A stretch of 7,297 bases of DNA from the NCBI GenBank assembly GCA_029850565.1, contig JARCRR010000020.1:1-7297 (forward strand). Direction: 5' to 3'. The translations under genes were made by a program, and so were the position numbers. Positions 1 through 5,911 of this stretch are shown piece after piece (the stretch's first letter is position 1; every line of letters begins with the position of its first letter). The notes beneath the pieces were generated by a model. That model was given only the letters and a program-made list of their open reading frames with translations, did not search any database and was not told the DNA's origin. The stretch comes from Gallionella sp. (lineage in GTDB: Bacteria; Pseudomonadota; Gammaproteobacteria; Burkholderiales; Gallionellaceae).

Positions 1-1178
1 ACCGTCGATTCAACAAAGCGGGCTTCTCCGCGCAATTTCCGTTTCTTGATGAGGCTGGCCTGAAAGGCGGTTTCACCTACGGCGATGCGCAGACCGATGA
101 TGCGAGGTTGGTGATCGAGTTAGTCGCGGGCGCGATGGCGCAAGGTGCGGTGTGCGTGAACTATGCCAAATTGATCAAATGGCAAGAAGACAAAGGGCGA
201 GTCTGTGCGGTGCTGGTACAAGATCAGATCAGCGGCGAGATTACGCGCGTGCATGCCAGACAATATGTCAGCGCTATGGGGCATTGGGCGAGCAAGACCG
301 AACCGGTTCGTCTGAGCAAGGGTGTCCACCTAGTGATGCCTGCCTTGCCGACCGAACAAGCCATTTTGCTTACTGCAAAAGAAGACGGGCGCGTGTTCTT
401 CATCATCCCGTGGTACGGGCGCACGCTCCTCGGTACGACGGATACCGACTATTGCGGTGACATCGAACGTGTGGTGGTCGAAGCAGCAGATGTGGGCTAT
501 TTGCTGGCTGCGGCCAATCGCCACCTCAAGACGGCATGGACGACTCAGAACGTCATCGCGAGTTACGCTGGCTTGCGCGTGATGAGACAGAGCGATACCG
601 AACATCCTTCTTTGGTGAGTCGTGATTGGGAATTGAGGACTGCGCCCAATCATGTTCATCACATCATCGGAGGCAAACTCACCTCCGCGCGCGAGGATGC
701 GAGCGTGGTCGTTGATGTGGTGTGCGTTCATCTGGGGGTAAACAGTCGCTGTGCGACCCAAGATCGCGATTTGCCGTGGAAACCGCAGCAGTCCTATCCG
801 ATATGGTCAAAGGAGATGCTTGCGCGGGCGCAACGCTTGGGTATCGATGTGGAAAGCGCGAAATGGTTGCTGCGCAGACATGGCGCTCGCGCCGAGGAGA
901 TACTTGACTTGGTGGCAGAAAAATCTTTCTTGGCCGAGCGCATCGTCGCAGACCTTCCATTTATCTATGCCGACTTGGTGTTCTGCGCGAACAACGAGAT
1001 GGTCGTCAACTTGTACGATCTGCTCAGGAGTCGCTTGCCGTTGCTGATTTTGGCCAGATTGGATCAAGAGATGCAGACCCGAATCATCTCGACTCTTGTG
1101 GCTGAGTCGCTCTGGGATGAGAAAAAGATGCGTCGAGACAATGGGTTATTTGGAGCGGGCGGGCTTGTGGGAGCCTAG
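1..1178 (+). CDS. glpD: FAD-dependent glycerol-3-phosphate dehydrogenase, C-terminal part (5' end outside window)
   Basis: The reading frame is open from base 3 to the TAG at 1176-1178. About 391 residues are visible of a family that is usually near 500, so the N-terminal FAD (Rossmann) segment is missing only because the window starts inside the gene. The enzyme oxidises sn-glycerol-3-phosphate to dihydroxyacetone phosphate at the inner membrane and passes electrons to quinone. Recognisable pieces in order are GGFTYGDAQTDDARLV (about 75-122), SKGVH (315-329), the IPWYGRTLLGTTDTDY block (405-452), AGLR (567-578) and GGKLTSAR (669-692). A helical C-terminal domain (about 750-1140) follows. The His of SKGVH and the Arg of AGLR and of GGKLTSAR align with residues I recall as substrate-contacting in E. 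coli GlpD. Oddities: the usual ATGPW motif reads AMGHW (273-287) and GGKLTTYR reads GGKLTSAR, so it is a divergent member. No terminator is evident after it, and no glycerol kinase or facilitator gene is visible. Confidence 0.87.
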   Translation, partial: RRFNKAGFSAQFPFLDEAGLKGGFTYGDAQTDDARLVIELVAGAMAQGAVCVNYAKLIKWQEDKGRVCAVLVQDQISGEITRVHARQYVSAMGHWASKTEPVRLSKGVHLVMPALPTEQAILLTAKEDGRVFFIIPWYGRTLLGTTDTDYCGDIERVVVEAADVGYLLAAANRHLKTAWTTQNVIASYAGLRVMRQSDTEHPSLVSRDWELRTAPNHVHHIIGGKLTSAREDASVVVDVVCVHLGVNSRCATQDRDLPWKPQQSYPIWSKEMLARAQRLGIDVESAKWLLRRHGARAEEILDLVAEKSFLAERIVADLPFIYADLVFCANNEMVVNLYDLLRSRLPLLILARLDQEMQTRIISTLVAESLWDEKKMRRDNGLFGAGGLVGA

Positions 1179-1202
1179 GTTGGTGTGGGGTGGAGTTTAT
1201 GT

Positions 1203-1231
1203 TTGACAGGGGTAGGTGCCTGACATAGAAT
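1203..1231 (+). promoter_or_regulatory. sigma70 promoter of the rplM-rpsI operon
   Basis: A perfect -35 box TTGACA (1203-1208) is followed by a 17-base spacer and the -10 box TAGAAT (1226-1231). Transcription would start near 1238, giving a leader of about 40 bases before rplM. The bases right after the -10 (GCGCGCCC, 1232-1239) form a GC-rich discriminator, as is typical of stringently controlled ribosomal promoters. The promoter sits in the only sizeable gap upstream of the ribosomal pair. The boxes are seen in the sequence; the regulation is inferred. Confidence 0.85.
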
Positions 1232-1278
1232 GCGCGCCCTTCGCAGTCCGTTATTTATTTTTAGTTTTAGGAAATGCC

Positions 1279-1716
1279 ATGAAAACATTTTCCGCCAAGT
1301 CTCACGAAGTCCAGCACGACTGGATCCTCGTTGACGCAGCCGACAAGATATTGGGCCGTTTGGCCAGCCAGATCGCTTCCCGTTTGCGCGGCAAGCATAA
1401 AGCCATCTACACACCGCACGTAGATACTGGTGACTTCGTCGTTGTCGTCAACGCTGACAAGTTGCGCGTGACCGGTAACAAGGCACAAGACAAGATGTAC
1501 TACCGTCACTCGACCTATCCGGGCGGTCTGTACGAAACCAATTTCACCAAGCTGCAACAGCGTCATCCGCAGCGTGTGTTGCAAAAGGCCGTGCGCGGCA
1601 TGTTGCCAAAAGGTCCGTTGGGCTATGCCATGTTGAGCAAGCTCAAGGTCTACGGCGGCGCGACTCACCCGCACAGCGCACAGCAACCAAAACCTACTGA
1701 TCTGTTGAAAGCCTAA
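1279..1716 (+). CDS. rplM: 50S ribosomal protein L13
   Basis: This 145-residue protein is the large-subunit ribosomal protein L13, an early-assembly 23S rRNA binder; E. coli L13 has 142 residues. Diagnostic segments are the N-terminal WILVDAADKILGRLAS, the RGKHKAIYTPHVDTGDFVVVVNA core, and the MLPKGPLGYAMLSKLKVY stretch followed by YGGATHPHSAQQP. The ATG at 1279 is preferred because AGGA (1269-1272) lies six bases upstream and the length fits the family. An in-frame GTG at 1216 lies upstream of the -10 box and would not be in the transcript. The gene is co-transcribed with rpsI, which begins two bases after its stop. In E. coli, L13 represses its own operon through the mRNA leader; I see no obvious conserved leader fold here, so autogenous control is only a possibility. 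Confidence 0.97.
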   Translation: MKTFSAKSHEVQHDWILVDAADKILGRLASQIASRLRGKHKAIYTPHVDTGDFVVVVNADKLRVTGNKAQDKMYYRHSTYPGGLYETNFTKLQQRHPQRVLQKAVRGMLPKGPLGYAMLSKLKVYGGATHPHSAQQPKPTDLLKA

Positions 1717-1718
1717 TC

Positions 1719-2111
1719 ATGAGCGTGACTTATAACTACGGAACTGGCCGCCGCAAGAGTGCGGTCGCACGTGTCTTCATCAAGGCGGGTAAGGGCGATA
1801 TCATCGTCAATGACAAGCCAGTGGACGAATTCTTTTCGCGCGAGACAGGCCGTATGGTCGTTCGTCAACCGCTGGAACTGACAGAAATGGTCGGCAAGTT
1901 CGATATCTTGGTGAACGTGTCCGGTGGCGGCGAGTCTGGTCAAGCAGGTGCGGTGCGTCATGGCATCACCCGTGCATTGATCGACTATGATGCAAATCTG
2001 AAGCCGACTTTGAGCAAGGCGGGTCTGGTGACTCGCGATGCACGTGAAGTCGAGCGTAAGAAGGTCGGTTTGCGCAAGGCGCGCCGCAGGAAACAATTCT
2101 CCAAGCGTTAA
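1719..2111 (+). CDS. rpsI: 30S ribosomal protein S9
   Basis: This 130-residue protein is the small-subunit protein S9, whose basic C-terminal tail reaches into the decoding centre and contacts P-site tRNA. Seen directly: the N-terminal YGTGRRKSAVARVFIK, the central SGGGESGQAGAVRHGITRAL segment, and the end KKVGLRKARRRKQFSKR with the nearly invariant terminal SKR. Length equals that of E. coli S9. It starts two bases after the rplM stop with only a weak GAAAG-like ribosome site inside the rplM end, which fits translational coupling and equal output of L13 and S9. A strong terminator follows 16 bases downstream. Confidence 0.97.
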   Translation: MSVTYNYGTGRRKSAVARVFIKAGKGDIIVNDKPVDEFFSRETGRMVVRQPLELTEMVGKFDILVNVSGGGESGQAGAVRHGITRALIDYDANLKPTLSKAGLVTRDAREVERKKVGLRKARRRKQFSKR

Positions 2112-2127
2112 GCTTGTCGGGAGCTGG

Positions 2128-2153
2128 AAAAGCCGCCTTATGGCGGCTTTTTC
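2128..2153 (+). terminator. intrinsic terminator of rplM-rpsI
   Basis: A perfect 10-bp stem, AAAAGCCGCC (2128-2137) paired with GGCGGCTTTT (2142-2151), closes on the four-base loop TTAT. The 3' arm runs into a T tract at 2148-2152. It lies 16 bases after rpsI and 34 bases before argC, so it should separate ribosomal transcription from the biosynthetic genes. Confidence 0.9.
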
Positions 2154-2175
2154 ATTTATCATTCGGGCACTTACA

Positions 2176-2181
2176 GGGAGG
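2176..2181 (+). promoter_or_regulatory. Shine-Dalgarno site that fixes the argC GTG start
   Basis: GGGAGG is placed six bases before GTG at 2188. It decides in favour of GTG over the in-frame ATG at 2140, which lies in the terminator loop and has no ribosome site. Confidence 0.85.
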
Positions 2182-2187
2182 TATCGC

Positions 2188-3216
2188 GTGGTCAAGGTCG
2201 GCATCGTAGGCGGCACAGGATATACCGGGGTCGAGTTACTTCGTTTGTTGGCGGCGCATCCGCAGGTGGAGTTGCGTACCATCACTTCGCGCGCCGATGC
2301 GGGCATGCCGGTCAGTCAGATGTTTCCTAGCCTGCGTGGCCATGTCGATCTGAACTTCTCGCATCCTGACGAAGCTCACTTGGATCAATGCGATGTGGTG
2401 TTCTTCGCCACGCCTAACGGCATCGCGATGCAGCAGACGCGTGCCTTGTTGGATGCGGGTGTCAAGGTGATCGACCTTGCTGCAGATTTTCGTATCAAAG
2501 ACATCGCCGAATGGGAGAAGTGGTACGGCATGACGCATGCATGCCCCGATCTGGTGGCTGAAGCGGTGTATGGTTTGCCCGAAGTGAATCGCGCCCAGAT
2601 CAAGCAGGCGCGGCTAGTGGCGAATCCTGGCTGTTATCCGACGGCTGTGCAGCTCGGCTTCATTCCCTTGCTGGAAGCAGGGCTGATCGAGGAGGGTTCG
2701 CTGATCGCCGATGCCAAGTCGGGTGTGTCTGGTGCCGGTCGCAAAGCAGAGGTTCACTCTTTGTTCTCTGAGGCTTCGGACAACTTCAAGGCTTATGGTG
2801 TTGCGGGTCACAGGCACTTGCCTGAGATCAAGCAAGGCTTGACGAATGTTTCTGGGCATCCTGTTGGTTTGACCTTCGTACCCCATTTAACGCCACTGAT
2901 CCGTGGCATACACGCCACCCTGTATGCGCGACTGAAGAAGGATGCCGACCTGCAGGCGCTGTACGAACAACGTTATGCCGATGAGGCTTTCGTCGATGTG
3001 TTGCCAGCGGGCGGGATGCCGGAGACGCGTTCCGTGCGCGGTTCCAATACTTGCCGTATCGCGGTACACAGACCACAAGGCGGGGACACGGTGGTGGTGC
3101 TATCGGTGATCGACAACCTAGTCAAAGGTGCGGCAGGTCAAGCCGTGCAGAACATGAACATCATGTGCGGACTGCCTGAAGCCGACGGCATCGGCATGAT
3201 CCCCTTGCTCCCCTGA
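2188..3216 (+). CDS. argC: N-acetyl-gamma-glutamyl-phosphate reductase (type 1)
   Basis: ArgC catalyses the third step of arginine synthesis in the cytoplasm: NADPH-dependent reduction of N-acetyl-glutamyl-5-phosphate to the semialdehyde. The 342-residue product has the usual family length. It begins with the NADP-binding glycine motif VKVGIVGGTGYTGVELLRLL (residues 2-21). The catalytic cysteine is Cys149 in NPGCYPTAVQLGF and the probable catalytic base is His208 in AGHRHLPEI; their 59-residue spacing equals that between Cys158 and His217 which I recall for the M. tuberculosis enzyme. GVSGAGRKAE lies between them, and the C-terminal segment GSNTCRIAVHR and DNLVKGAAGQAVQNMN is also typical. 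The start is GTG with a strong ribosome site. The next gene begins one base after its stop, so argC probably heads a four-gene transcript. No convincing promoter is visible between the preceding terminator and this gene. Confidence 0.95.
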   Translation: MVKVGIVGGTGYTGVELLRLLAAHPQVELRTITSRADAGMPVSQMFPSLRGHVDLNFSHPDEAHLDQCDVVFFATPNGIAMQQTRALLDAGVKVIDLAADFRIKDIAEWEKWYGMTHACPDLVAEAVYGLPEVNRAQIKQARLVANPGCYPTAVQLGFIPLLEAGLIEEGSLIADAKSGVSGAGRKAEVHSLFSEASDNFKAYGVAGHRHLPEIKQGLTNVSGHPVGLTFVPHLTPLIRGIHATLYARLKKDADLQALYEQRYADEAFVDVLPAGGMPETRSVRGSNTCRIAVHRPQGGDTVVVLSVIDNLVKGAAGQAVQNMNIMCGLPEADGIGMIPLLP

Positions 3217-3217
3217 G

Positions 3218-3961
3218 ATGATACGAGGCCTAAAAAGAAGGTTCAGCATCTCCGCTCCGCGACTCGCGGTGCGCCCGCACGTGCCATGGTACGTGCGTTG
3301 GGCGATCACGCTGCCATTCTTCTTTCTGGCAGGCTTTTTGATCTGGTGGTCATATGATGCCGGTATGGAGTTGGCAGGCTTCCATCGCGGCAAAGCGGAG
3401 CAAGAGATCGTTGCGCTACGCGATCGAGTTGCATCGCTCGAAGCCGAAAATACCAACCAAGCCAACCAGCTTGCAGTCGGCGAGCGTCAGGCGCAGATGC
3501 AACAAGCCTCAGCAGATGAGGTGCAAGAGCAACTCAAGTCATTGCAGGATGAAAACTCTCGTTTGAAGGAAGACCTTACTTTCTTTCAGAACCTGCCGCT
3601 CACAAGCGGACGCGATGCGGATCTTTCGATACACAACCTAAAGTTGGAAGCCGGAAGTTTGCCGGGTGAATATCATTGCAGGATGCTGTTGGTGCAAGGG
3701 GTGCAGCGCCGCGGAAGAGAATTTGACGGCGACCTGCAGATACTGGTGAACGGCGAGCAAGACGGCCAAAAAGTGGTGTTACAATTCCCGCAACAAACCG
3801 CGACCGAGGTCGCAGAGCATCATCTGAATTTCAAATACTATCAACGCATCGAGCGGATACTGAAGATTCCTGCGGGGATGAGTGTAGATAGCGTGCAGAT
3901 CAGAGTGTTTGAAAAAGGGATGCAAGAGCCCAAGGTCAAACAGACGGTCTTGCTTTCATAA
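3218..3961 (+). CDS. single-pass membrane protein with coiled coil, DUF6776-like
   Basis: The product has 247 residues and I know no established function for it. Residues 1-27 are strongly basic (RGLKRRF, several Arg), so this end is predicted to be cytoplasmic. A hydrophobic helix follows at about residues 28-46 (WAITLPFFFLAGFLIWWSY). Residues about 57-124 form a Glu/Gln-rich heptad-like coiled coil. The remaining roughly 120 residues look like a beta-rich globular domain, probably periplasmic. I associate this layout, next to a bactofilin and erpA, with the family called DUF6776 in betaproteobacteria; that name is from memory. The ATG is one base after the argC stop and has no clear ribosome site, which suggests translational coupling. 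The bactofilin gene starts 13 bases downstream. A role as a membrane partner or anchor for the bactofilin is inferred from position and topology only. Confidence 0.8.
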   Translation: MIRGLKRRFSISAPRLAVRPHVPWYVRWAITLPFFFLAGFLIWWSYDAGMELAGFHRGKAEQEIVALRDRVASLEAENTNQANQLAVGERQAQMQQASADEVQEQLKSLQDENSRLKEDLTFFQNLPLTSGRDADLSIHNLKLEAGSLPGEYHCRMLLVQGVQRRGREFDGDLQILVNGEQDGQKVVLQFPQQTATEVAEHHLNFKYYQRIERILKIPAGMSVDSVQIRVFEKGMQEPKVKQTVLLS

Positions 3962-3962
3962 C

Positions 3963-3966
3963 GGAG
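3963..3966 (+). promoter_or_regulatory. Shine-Dalgarno site of the bactofilin gene
   Basis: GGAG lies eight bases before the ATG at 3975, in the 13-base gap after the upstream stop. It selects the short MFSK start over an extension that would overlap the preceding gene. Confidence 0.75.
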
Positions 3967-3974
3967 AAAGCCCG

Positions 3975-4382
3975 ATGTTCAGTAAACATAGCAAACCGCA
4001 GAATCGTATCGACTCGTTGATCGGTCTGGGCACCAAGGTAAAGGGCGATGTCAGCTTCACCGGAGGTCTGCGCGTGGATGGCGAGATCAGTGGCAATGTG
4101 ATTGCCGATCCTTCCAAAGCGAGTACACTGGTTTTGAGCGAACATGCCAGAGTGGACGGCGAGATACGGGTGACGCACCTCGTGGTGAATGGCGTCGTGA
4201 CCGGCCCCATCTTTGCGGCGGAATATTTGGAACTACAAAGCAAAGCCAAGGTCACAGGCGACGTGAAGTACAAGACGCTCGAAATTCAGTTGGGTGCGAT
4301 CGTGGAAGGCAAGCTGGTGCACCTCAATGAATCATCGGAAAAAGTGGTGTCGCTCAAATTGAGCGGGACTGAATCGAAATAA
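3975..4382 (+). CDS. bactofilin (polymer-forming cytoskeletal protein)
   Basis: Bactofilins self-assemble without nucleotide into filaments or sheets under the inner membrane and recruit cell-wall or morphogenesis proteins. The product has 135 residues. A short tail (about 1-17) leads into a beta-helix core of repeated hydrophobic/glycine turns (about 18-118): VKGDVSFTGGLRVDGEISGNV, then VDGEIRVTHLVVNGVVTGPI, then KVTGDVKYKTLEIQLGAIVEG. A polar tail of about 17 residues ends it. The N-terminus MFSKHSK resembles the MFSKQAKS membrane-targeting peptide that I recall from Caulobacter BacA, which also supports the start at 3975. The gene is 13 bases downstream of the membrane coiled-coil gene and 19 bases upstream of erpA, so all are probably co-transcribed. 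The family call is secure; the cellular job here (shape, polarity or other scaffold) is unknown. Confidence 0.93.
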   Translation: MFSKHSKPQNRIDSLIGLGTKVKGDVSFTGGLRVDGEISGNVIADPSKASTLVLSEHARVDGEIRVTHLVVNGVVTGPIFAAEYLELQSKAKVTGDVKYKTLEIQLGAIVEGKLVHLNESSEKVVSLKLSGTESK

Positions 4383-4388
4383 GTCAGC

Positions 4389-4394
4389 AAGGAG
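4389..4394 (+). promoter_or_regulatory. Shine-Dalgarno site of erpA
   Basis: AAGGAG lies seven bases before the ATG at 4402. It is one of the strongest ribosome sites in the window and suggests that erpA is translated independently of the upstream genes. Confidence 0.8.
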
Positions 4395-4401
4395 AGAGAT
4401 C

Positions 4402-4752
4402 ATGAATGCAGTGACCGAAATGCAAGATCCGCTGTTGTTCACCGACAACGCGGCCAACAAAGTGAAGCAACTGATCGAAGAAGAAGGCAATGCCGATCTG
4501 AAGTTGCGCGTGTTCGTAAGCGGTGGAGGTTGCTCCGGCTTCCAATACGGTTTCACCTTTGACGAAGTGGCCAACGAAGACGATACCGTGATGAGCAAGA
4601 ACGGTGTGCAGTTGCTGATCGATCCGATGAGTTTTCAATACTTGGTCGGCGCAGAGATCGACTATACCGAAGGCTTGGAAGGTTCTCAGTTCGTCATCAA
4701 GAACCCGAATGCAACGACGACTTGCGGTTGCGGTTCTTCGTTCTCGGCATAA
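4402..4752 (+). CDS. erpA: A-type iron-sulfur cluster carrier/insertion protein ErpA
   Basis: ErpA takes an Fe-S cluster from the assembly scaffold and delivers it to apo-targets, including isoprenoid-pathway enzymes in E. coli. The product has 116 residues, close to the 114 of E. coli ErpA. All three cluster-ligand cysteines are present: Cys44 in VSGGGCSGFQYGF, and Cys108 and Cys110 in the terminal TTCGCGSSFSA. The segment LLIDPMSFQYLVGAEIDYTEGLEGSQFVIKNPNA is typical of the ErpA branch rather than IscA, although separation of the A-type subfamilies from sequence alone is not absolute. The gene closes the block that starts with argC and has a strong ribosome site; a terminator follows 25 bases after its stop. 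I see no clear private promoter or IscR-type site in the 19-base gap in front of it. Confidence 0.94.
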   Translation: MNAVTEMQDPLLFTDNAANKVKQLIEEEGNADLKLRVFVSGGGCSGFQYGFTFDEVANEDDTVMSKNGVQLLIDPMSFQYLVGAEIDYTEGLEGSQFVIKNPNATTTCGCGSSFSA

Positions 4753-4777
4753 GTGGCTGTCGGATGGCTGTTAAGAG

Positions 4778-4806
4778 CGGGGCGCGAAAGCGCCCCGTTT
4801 TGTTTT
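4778..4806 (+). terminator. intrinsic terminator after erpA, between convergent genes
   Basis: An 8-bp perfect GC-rich stem, CGGGGCGC (4778-4785) with GCGCCCCG (4790-4797), closes on a GAAA tetraloop and is followed by TTTTGTTTT (4798-4806). It terminates plus-strand transcription from erpA. Read from the minus strand the hairpin is followed by CTCTTAAC, which is poor in T, so it is at best a weak terminator for anmK. The last two T residues overlap the complement of the anmK stop codon. Confidence 0.88.
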
Positions 4807-5905
4807 ATGCTGGGTAGATCGCGCCCAGCACGGCAGCGTGTCGAGCGCCAGTGACGGCGGGTAGATTTCCCGGACGCAAATGCATGGTCTGCTGTGCCAA
4901 CCAAGCGAAAGCGATCGCCTCCATCCAATCAGCAGCGATACCCAGCGTTTCAGTCTTCTGGATACGGCACTGAGGAAGTGCGCGCTGCAGATGAGCGATC
5001 AATGCGCCGTTATGCGCACCGCCACCACATAGATAGACCTCTTCAGCACCGACACAAAAATGCGTCACTGCATCCGCGATACTGTCGCCGGTCAGTGCAA
5101 GCAACGTGGCTTGCACGTCCGCGGGAGTTTCCTTCCCGCTTAGTTGCGCGGACAACCAATTCAGATTGAACAAATCGCGCCCCGTACTCTTGGGTGGTGG
5201 GGTGGTAAAGAATGGTTCTGCCAAGAGCTTTTGCAGCAACTCGGGAATGGCTCTACCAGTTGCAGCCCAAGCTCCGTCTTTGTCGTAGGGTTTGCCTTGA
5301 TGTAGGGTGATCCATGCATCCATCAGCAGATTGCCGGGGCCAGTGTCGAATCCCAAGGTGGGGCGGGCGGCGGGCAGGTCGGTGATATTGGCGATACCGC
5401 CGATGTTGAGGATGATGCGGTGGATGCTTGTATGGCGTAGCACCTTGTCGTGGAAGGCGGGTACCAGTGGCGCACCTTGACCGCCCGCCGCGATGTCGCG
5501 CGCACGGAAATCGCTCACCACATGGATGCCGGCCAGTTCGGCGAGCAAGGCGGGGTTGTTCAGTTGGATGGTGTAGCCGTGTTCGGGACGATGGCGAATG
5601 GTCTGACCGTGACAGCCGATGGCTTGGACTTGAGTCGCCTCTACGCCAGCTTTCTTTAGAAGGTGCCGAGTCGCATCGGCATATTCACGCGCGAGTTGAT
5701 TGGCGACGAGTTGCGCCTGATGCAGTTCGTTGTGGGCAGCTTGGTGCAGCGCGAGTAACGCATCCTTCAATTTCTGCGGATACGGCTGATACTGGGTTTC
5801 GACGAGGCGTGGCGTGGCTTGAGACAGATCGACCAGCGCGGCATCGACACCGTCCAGGCTGGTGCCTGACATGATGCCGATGTAGAGGTCGGATGAAGAT
5901 TTCAA
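4805..5905 (-). CDS. anmK: anhydro-N-acetylmuramic acid kinase
   Basis: AnmK opens and phosphorylates 1,6-anhydro-MurNAc to MurNAc-6-phosphate using ATP, a cytoplasmic step in peptidoglycan recycling. The product has 366 residues (E. coli AnmK 369). Visible motifs are the phosphate loop GIMSGTSLDGVDAALVD (residues 10-26), GCHGQTIRH (98-106), SDFRARDIAAGGQGAPLVP (131-149) and ILNIGGIANIT (165-175). Then come FDTGPGN (186-192), with Asp187 matching the family's catalytic Asp, and the C-terminal LCGGGAHN (292-299) and GNLPAVTGA. The start codon is TTG at 5905. No other start lies between the in-frame stop at 5914-5912 and the P-loop, and the next ATG (residue 12) would cut that loop. I see no clear ribosome site. 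It follows the M23 peptidase gene by six bases, so translational coupling in a shared wall-metabolism operon is likely. Confidence 0.95.
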   Translation of the reverse strand: MKSSSDLYIGIMSGTSLDGVDAALVDLSQATPRLVETQYQPYPQKLKDALLALHQAAHNELHQAQLVANQLAREYADATRHLLKKAGVEATQVQAIGCHGQTIRHRPEHGYTIQLNNPALLAELAGIHVVSDFRARDIAAGGQGAPLVPAFHDKVLRHTSIHRIILNIGGIANITDLPAARPTLGFDTGPGNLLMDAWITLHQGKPYDKDGAWAATGRAIPELLQKLLAEPFFTTPPPKSTGRDLFNLNWLSAQLSGKETPADVQATLLALTGDSIADAVTHFCVGAEEVYLCGGGAHNGALIAHLQRALPQCRIQKTETLGIAADWMEAIAFAWLAQQTMHLRPGNLPAVTGARHAAVLGAIYPA

Positions 5906-5911
5906 TGCGGA

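Noticed and set aside
330..761. Minus-strand frame of 143 codons opposite glpD
   Set aside because: No motifs or ribosome site; glpD is clear on the other strand.
1162..1175. GGCT/AGCC short inverted repeat at the end of glpD as a terminator
   Set aside because: The stem is only four base pairs and no T tract follows.
1216..1278. 21-codon N-terminal extension of L13 from a GTG
   Set aside because: It starts upstream of the -10 box, so it would not be transcribed from the identified promoter, and it exceeds the family length.
1713..2306. Minus-strand frame of 197 codons opposite rpsI and the start of argC
   Set aside because: It crosses the terminator and the argC start, lacks a ribosome site and family motifs, and lies antisense to two secure genes.
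3909..3974. 22-codon extension of the bactofilin overlapping the upstream gene
   Set aside because: A ribosome site and the MFSK N-terminus support the start at 3975; the extension is basic, non-conserved-looking sequence read out of frame from the upstream gene.
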